Assembly (NCBI GenBank): GCA_934630855.1
Contig: CAKTWW010000031.1
Coordinates: forward strand, 1-26,158
DNA from: an uncultured Collinsella sp.
GTDB lineage: Bacteria; Actinomycetota; Coriobacteriia; Coriobacteriales; Coriobacteriaceae
DNA: 26,158 bases
Reading direction: 5' to 3'
This document shows, in pieces, positions 23,363-26,158 of the stretch (its first letter is position 1; each line of letters starts with the position of its first letter). The notes below the pieces were generated by a model. That model was not told where the DNA came from, did no database searches, and worked only from the letters and a program-made list of their open reading frames with translations. A program made the translations under genes and the position numbers.

Positions 23363-25038
23363 TGAAGGAGCTTTCCGAGGTCCTGCAGGATTGGGAGGCC
23401 GTGATTGGCCTGGAAATCCACACTGAGCTCACCGCACTCGACACCAAGATGTTCTGCAACTGCAAGCTCAGCCACGATGACGAGCCCAACGCCAACGTGT
23501 GCCCGGTGTGCCTGGGCCTGCCCGGCGCCCTGCCGGTGCCCAACAAGCGCGCCATCGAGAGCATCGTCAAGGCCGGTCTCGCCACCAACTGCGAGATCCA
23601 GCGCCACTCGATGTTCTACCGCAAGCACTACTTCTATCCCGACATGGCCAAGAACTTCCAGACCACGCAGGGTCCGGTCGCCTTTGCTATGTACGGCCAT
23701 CTGGACCTGGACGTGACCGGTCGCGGTGCCGCCGAGCGCCCCGACTGCGCGTTTGGCGAGGCCGAGGTTCAGAGCCTGGCGAGCGCCTCGGCCAACGCCG
23801 AGGGCCTGTCCACGTCCATGTCGTCGACCATGCGCGAGGGCAACCAGCGCGCCGGTCACCTGGCCAGCTACGACGCGTCCAACTTGCAGATGCCCGAGCG
23901 CCGCGAGGACGGCTCCTACACGGTGCCCATCCGCATCCTGCGCATCCATATGGAGGAGGACGCCGCCAAGATGGTGCACGTGGGCGGTGCCGAGGGCCGC
24001 ATCACCGCCGCTGCCGAGTCGCTCGTCGACTACAACCGCTGCGGCACGCCGCTGATCGAGCTCGTCACCGAGCCCGACCTGCGCACGCCCGAGGAAGCCC
24101 GCCTGTTCATGGAGAAGCTCCGTCGCATCTTTGTGACGCTGGGCATTTCCGACTGCTCCATGGAGAAGGGCTCCATGCGCTGCGACGGCAACGTGTCGCT
24201 GCGCCGTCGCGGCGAGACCAAGTTGGGCACCAAGACCGAGCTCAAGAACCTCAACTCGTTTAAGAGCCTGCACGACGGCCTTGCCTATGAGATTTGCCGC
24301 CAGGCCGAGGTGCTCGAGGAGGGCGGCATCATCTATCAGGAGACCCGCCACTGGGAGCCCAGCCGTAAGCGCACCGTCGTCATGCGTGTGAAGGAGACGG
24401 CCGACGACTATCGCCTGTTCCCCGATCCCGATCTGGCGCCGTTCGATCTGGACGACGAGTTCATTGACCGTTGTCGTGGCGAGATTCCCGAGCTGCCCGA
24501 TGCCAAGCGCGCCCGCTTTGAGGCCGACTTTGGCATTAAGGCGGCAGATGCCGAGCAGATTGCCGGCGACCCCGAGTTTGCCGACTTCTTTGAGGCCGCC
24601 GCTGCCGGTATGGCCGGCAAGGAGGCCCAGACGGTCGCGAACCTTCTGGTCAACGAGATGATTGCCTACCTTAAGGGCGCGGGCGTGTCGCTTGTCGAGT
24701 CCGGCATTGCACCGGCTCAGGTGGCCGCACTTGCCAAGCTGCTAGCGACCGATGCCATCAGCTCCAACCAGGCGCACGAGGTCTTTGAGGCCATGGCCCA
24801 GACCGGCGACGACCCCAACAAGATCGTCGACGAGCGCGGCATGCGTCAGGTGAGCGATGCCGGCGCGCTACAGCCGATCGTGGACGAGGTACTGGCGAAC
24901 TGTGCCGAGCAGGCGCAGCAGTACCGCGACGGCAACCAGAAGGTCATCGGCTTTTTGGTGGGCCAGTGCATGAAGGCGAGCCGCGGCAAGGGCAACCCGA
25001 AGCTCTTCAACGAGTTGCTGAGAACGTCGCTCTCGTAA
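23362..25038 (+). CDS. gatB: Asp-tRNA(Asn)/Glu-tRNA(Gln) amidotransferase subunit B, with an extra internal segment
   Basis: 558 residues from ATG 23362, coupled to gatA by TAATG. GatB binds the misacylated tRNA, phosphorylates the side chain and accepts ammonia from GatA. The opening VIGLEIHTEL, the zinc-site cysteines in MFCNCKL and CPVCLGLPG, HYFYPDMAKN, RIHMEEDAAK, DYNRCGTPLIELVTEPDLRT and CDGNVSLRR are all family motifs. The C-terminal tail domain ends VGQCMKASRGKGNPKLFNELL as usual. It is longer than typical GatB (475-500): between GHLDLDV (about 118) and VPIRILRIHMEED (about 190) there are roughly 60-70 additional residues rich in Ala, Ser and Glu where most GatB have a short turn. No frameshift is needed to explain it. 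Confidence 0.95.
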   Translation: MKELSEVLQDWEAVIGLEIHTELTALDTKMFCNCKLSHDDEPNANVCPVCLGLPGALPVPNKRAIESIVKAGLATNCEIQRHSMFYRKHYFYPDMAKNFQTTQGPVAFAMYGHLDLDVTGRGAAERPDCAFGEAEVQSLASASANAEGLSTSMSSTMREGNQRAGHLASYDASNLQMPERREDGSYTVPIRILRIHMEEDAAKMVHVGGAEGRITAAAESLVDYNRCGTPLIELVTEPDLRTPEEARLFMEKLRRIFVTLGISDCSMEKGSMRCDGNVSLRRRGETKLGTKTELKNLNSFKSLHDGLAYEICRQAEVLEEGGIIYQETRHWEPSRKRTVVMRVKETADDYRLFPDPDLAPFDLDDEFIDRCRGEIPELPDAKRARFEADFGIKAADAEQIAGDPEFADFFEAAAAGMAGKEAQTVANLLVNEMIAYLKGAGVSLVESGIAPAQVAALAKLLATDAISSNQAHEVFEAMAQTGDDPNKIVDERGMRQVSDAGALQPIVDEVLANCAEQAQQYRDGNQKVIGFLVGQCMKASRGKGNPKLFNELLRTSLS

Positions 25039-25041
25039 ACG

Positions 25042-25177
25042 GGAACCGAGGGGCCGGGCGCAGGGCCTTGCCTCTCAATTTCGGACAGTCCTGACTCACG
25101 ACGGAGGCGCCACTGGCGCCTCCTGTTCGTGCGGAACTCATTGAGAGGCAAGGCCCTGCGCCCGGCCCCTCGGTTCC
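25042..25177. repeat. Perfect 38-bp inverted repeat with nested hairpin
   Basis: Bases 25042-25079 and 25140-25177 are exact reverse complements over 38 nt. The 60-bp spacer contains a second perfect hairpin, GGAGGCGCCA (25103-25112) with TGGCGCCTCC (25114-25123). It starts four bases after the gatB stop. There is no T run, so it is not a classical terminator. No open reading frame, transposase or matching copy elsewhere in the window was seen. Confidence 0.93.
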
Positions 25178-25225
25178 GCGACGACTCGGCCGTTCGGGTC
25201 AGGCGGGCTGAATTGAATAGAGTGA

Positions 25226-25257
25226 ATGGGGGCGCCGCCGGCGCCCCCCCCATTTTT
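25226..25257 (+). terminator. Intrinsic terminator downstream of gatB
   Basis: GGGGGCGCCG (25228-25237) pairs with CGGCGCCCCC (25239-25248) around one central base, followed by CCC and ATTTTT (25252-25257). Extra C residues make the lower stem bulged. It lies about 190 bp after gatB, beyond the 38-bp inverted repeat. Confidence 0.75.
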
Positions 25258-25263
25258 GTGTGG

Positions 25264-25296
25264 GTGACAAAGGGACTGTCCTTTTGTCACATTTTT
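25264..25296 (+). terminator. Second terminator-like hairpin between gatB and the convergent regulator
   Basis: GTGACAAAGG and CCTTTTGTCAC (25264-25290) fold with one unpaired base around GACTGT and are followed by ATTTTT. The T run ends within the stop codon of the convergent AraC-type gene. The AAAGG...CC.TTTTG layout recalls the family A palindromes, but arms and loop differ. Confidence 0.68.
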
Positions 25297-26158
25297 ATTG
25301 ATGTTGGGAGCGCCAGGTGGTGGGGGTGGTGTTGGTGTATTGCTTGAAGGCTTGGGTGAAGGCGGCTTGTTGGGGGTAGCCTAGTTGCTCTGCTACCTGC
25401 GCTATCGTGAGCGAGCTATCGGCCAAAAGGTCCTGTGCTCGCTCCATACGGCGTCTGCGAATGTAGGTGCCCAGGGACTCGCCAGTTTGGGCCTTAAAGG
25501 TGGCGCATAGCTTGGAGCGGCTTGTGTAGAGCCCCTCGGCCACCTCGTTGATACCCACACGCCTGCCTTTGTCGAGCGCGCGCTCAATCATCGCCGTTGC
25601 TTCTTCGGCAATGGTTATGCTGACGCGTGTGTCTGCCGCCTGCCGCGCCTGCTTGTGGGCCGCGCGCGAACAGGCGAGCTCCGCGACCATAGCCTCTACA
25701 ATGCCCCGCATATAGACATGCCCGCCTACGGCGCGAGCGCGGTCCTCGTTGATTCGGCGTAGTGTGTGGCAGATGGCAGACGCTGCCTCCTCGTGCCATG
25801 ACTCGGCAAACGCCTCAAAGACCCCCGCGAACTCGGCAGGATAGCAATGCTCCAGCTCGTCAAAATACCCGGGCAAAAAGAGCACCGAGCGTGAGTGATA
25901 GAGTTGCCCTGCAAACAGCGGGCTTAGCTCCTCGCCGCAGCTATCTTGGATAAAGCTGCAGACTGCGCTGTTCGGCCACGGCCCGCGCAGCGGCTTGAGG
26001 TTCGCAGGCGTTATGCCGGCTTCGGGCATACACATGAGCGTGGGCGCGCTGACCTCGCTCACGCACGCGTACGGTTCGGGCGTGTATTCGGCTAGGTGCA
26101 TGTTGTGCATCGGGGTAATGAAATGCTCCATGACGATGCAGGTGGGGGAGAGGGGCAT
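25295..26158 (-). CDS. AraC-family transcriptional regulator (5' end probably beyond the window)
   Basis: 287 residues are readable from the right edge to TAA at 25297-25295. The C-terminal 100 residues are an AraC DNA-binding domain with two helix-turn-helix units: INEVAEGLYTSRSKLCATFK, and LTIAQVAEQLGYPQQAAFTQ with the closing FKQYTNTTPTTWR. The N-terminal part (to about 180) has no recognised ligand motif; it contains many Cys and aromatic residues (SEVSAPTLMCMPEAG, FLPGYFDELEHCYP). An ATG lies exactly at base 26158, but a true start further upstream is likely because nothing upstream can be seen. Target genes are unknown; AraC proteins often act on neighbouring operons, which here would lie to the right. 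It converges with gatB. Confidence 0.85.
   Translation of the reverse strand: MPLSPTCIVMEHFITPMHNMHLAEYTPEPYACVSEVSAPTLMCMPEAGITPANLKPLRGPWPNSAVCSFIQDSCGEELSPLFAGQLYHSRSVLFLPGYFDELEHCYPAEFAGVFEAFAESWHEEAASAICHTLRRINEDRARAVGGHVYMRGIVEAMVAELACSRAAHKQARQAADTRVSITIAEEATAMIERALDKGRRVGINEVAEGLYTSRSKLCATFKAQTGESLGTYIRRRRMERAQDLLADSSLTIAQVAEQLGYPQQAAFTQAFKQYTNTTPTTWRSQHQ

Overview
The window looks like a chromosomal piece of a high-GC Gram-positive gut actinobacterium of the Coriobacteriia, most likely Collinsella or a close relative. This is inferred from GC-rich coding sequence, sortase-anchored pilins, a GatCAB amidotransferase operon, a MoaC-MobB fusion and short palindromic repeats placed at gene ends. 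No rRNA, tRNA, CRISPR array, insertion sequence or phage gene was recognised.

Layout. Positions 1-2110 (minus strand) hold a MATE efflux pump followed by a MerR-type regulator that runs off the left edge; a MerR-type promoter with a centred dyad lies in front of the pump. Positions 2373-6090 encode the two halves of a heterodimeric ABC exporter with one degenerate and one consensus ATP site. Positions 6304-7341 hold a nuclease-like protein of unknown role, bracketed by two nearly identical 65-nt palindromes. Positions 7575-9933 are a molybdenum cofactor operon (moaA, then a moaC-mobB fusion). An MFS permease and a Cof-type HAD phosphatase follow.

Positions 12422-21252 are a pilus locus: an AT-rich, palindrome-rich promoter region; a very large beta-helix surface adhesin broken by a one-base frameshift exactly at a run of seven G; two SpaA-like pilins; a strong terminator; and a class C sortase with its own leader. 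The adhesin, the middle of the last pilin and the promoter region are visibly less GC-rich than the surrounding genome. The second pilin and the ends of the pilin genes look native, so the locus appears mosaic. One G fewer in the tract would join the two adhesin halves into one protein of about 1137 residues with a normal signal peptide and sorting signal, which suggests phase variation (or a homopolymer sequencing error).

Positions 21537-25038 are gatC-gatA-gatB, coupled by TAATG overlaps. GatB carries an extra segment of roughly 60-70 residues. A perfect 38-bp inverted repeat and two terminator-like hairpins follow. An AraC-type regulator on the minus strand reaches the right edge and may be 5'-partial.

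Two families of dispersed palindromes (four copies with loop GGACAGGCA; three copies with a CCGTCCCAACATTCGA stem) sit just downstream of plus-strand stop codons. Together with the poly-G adhesin they are the most unusual signals here.
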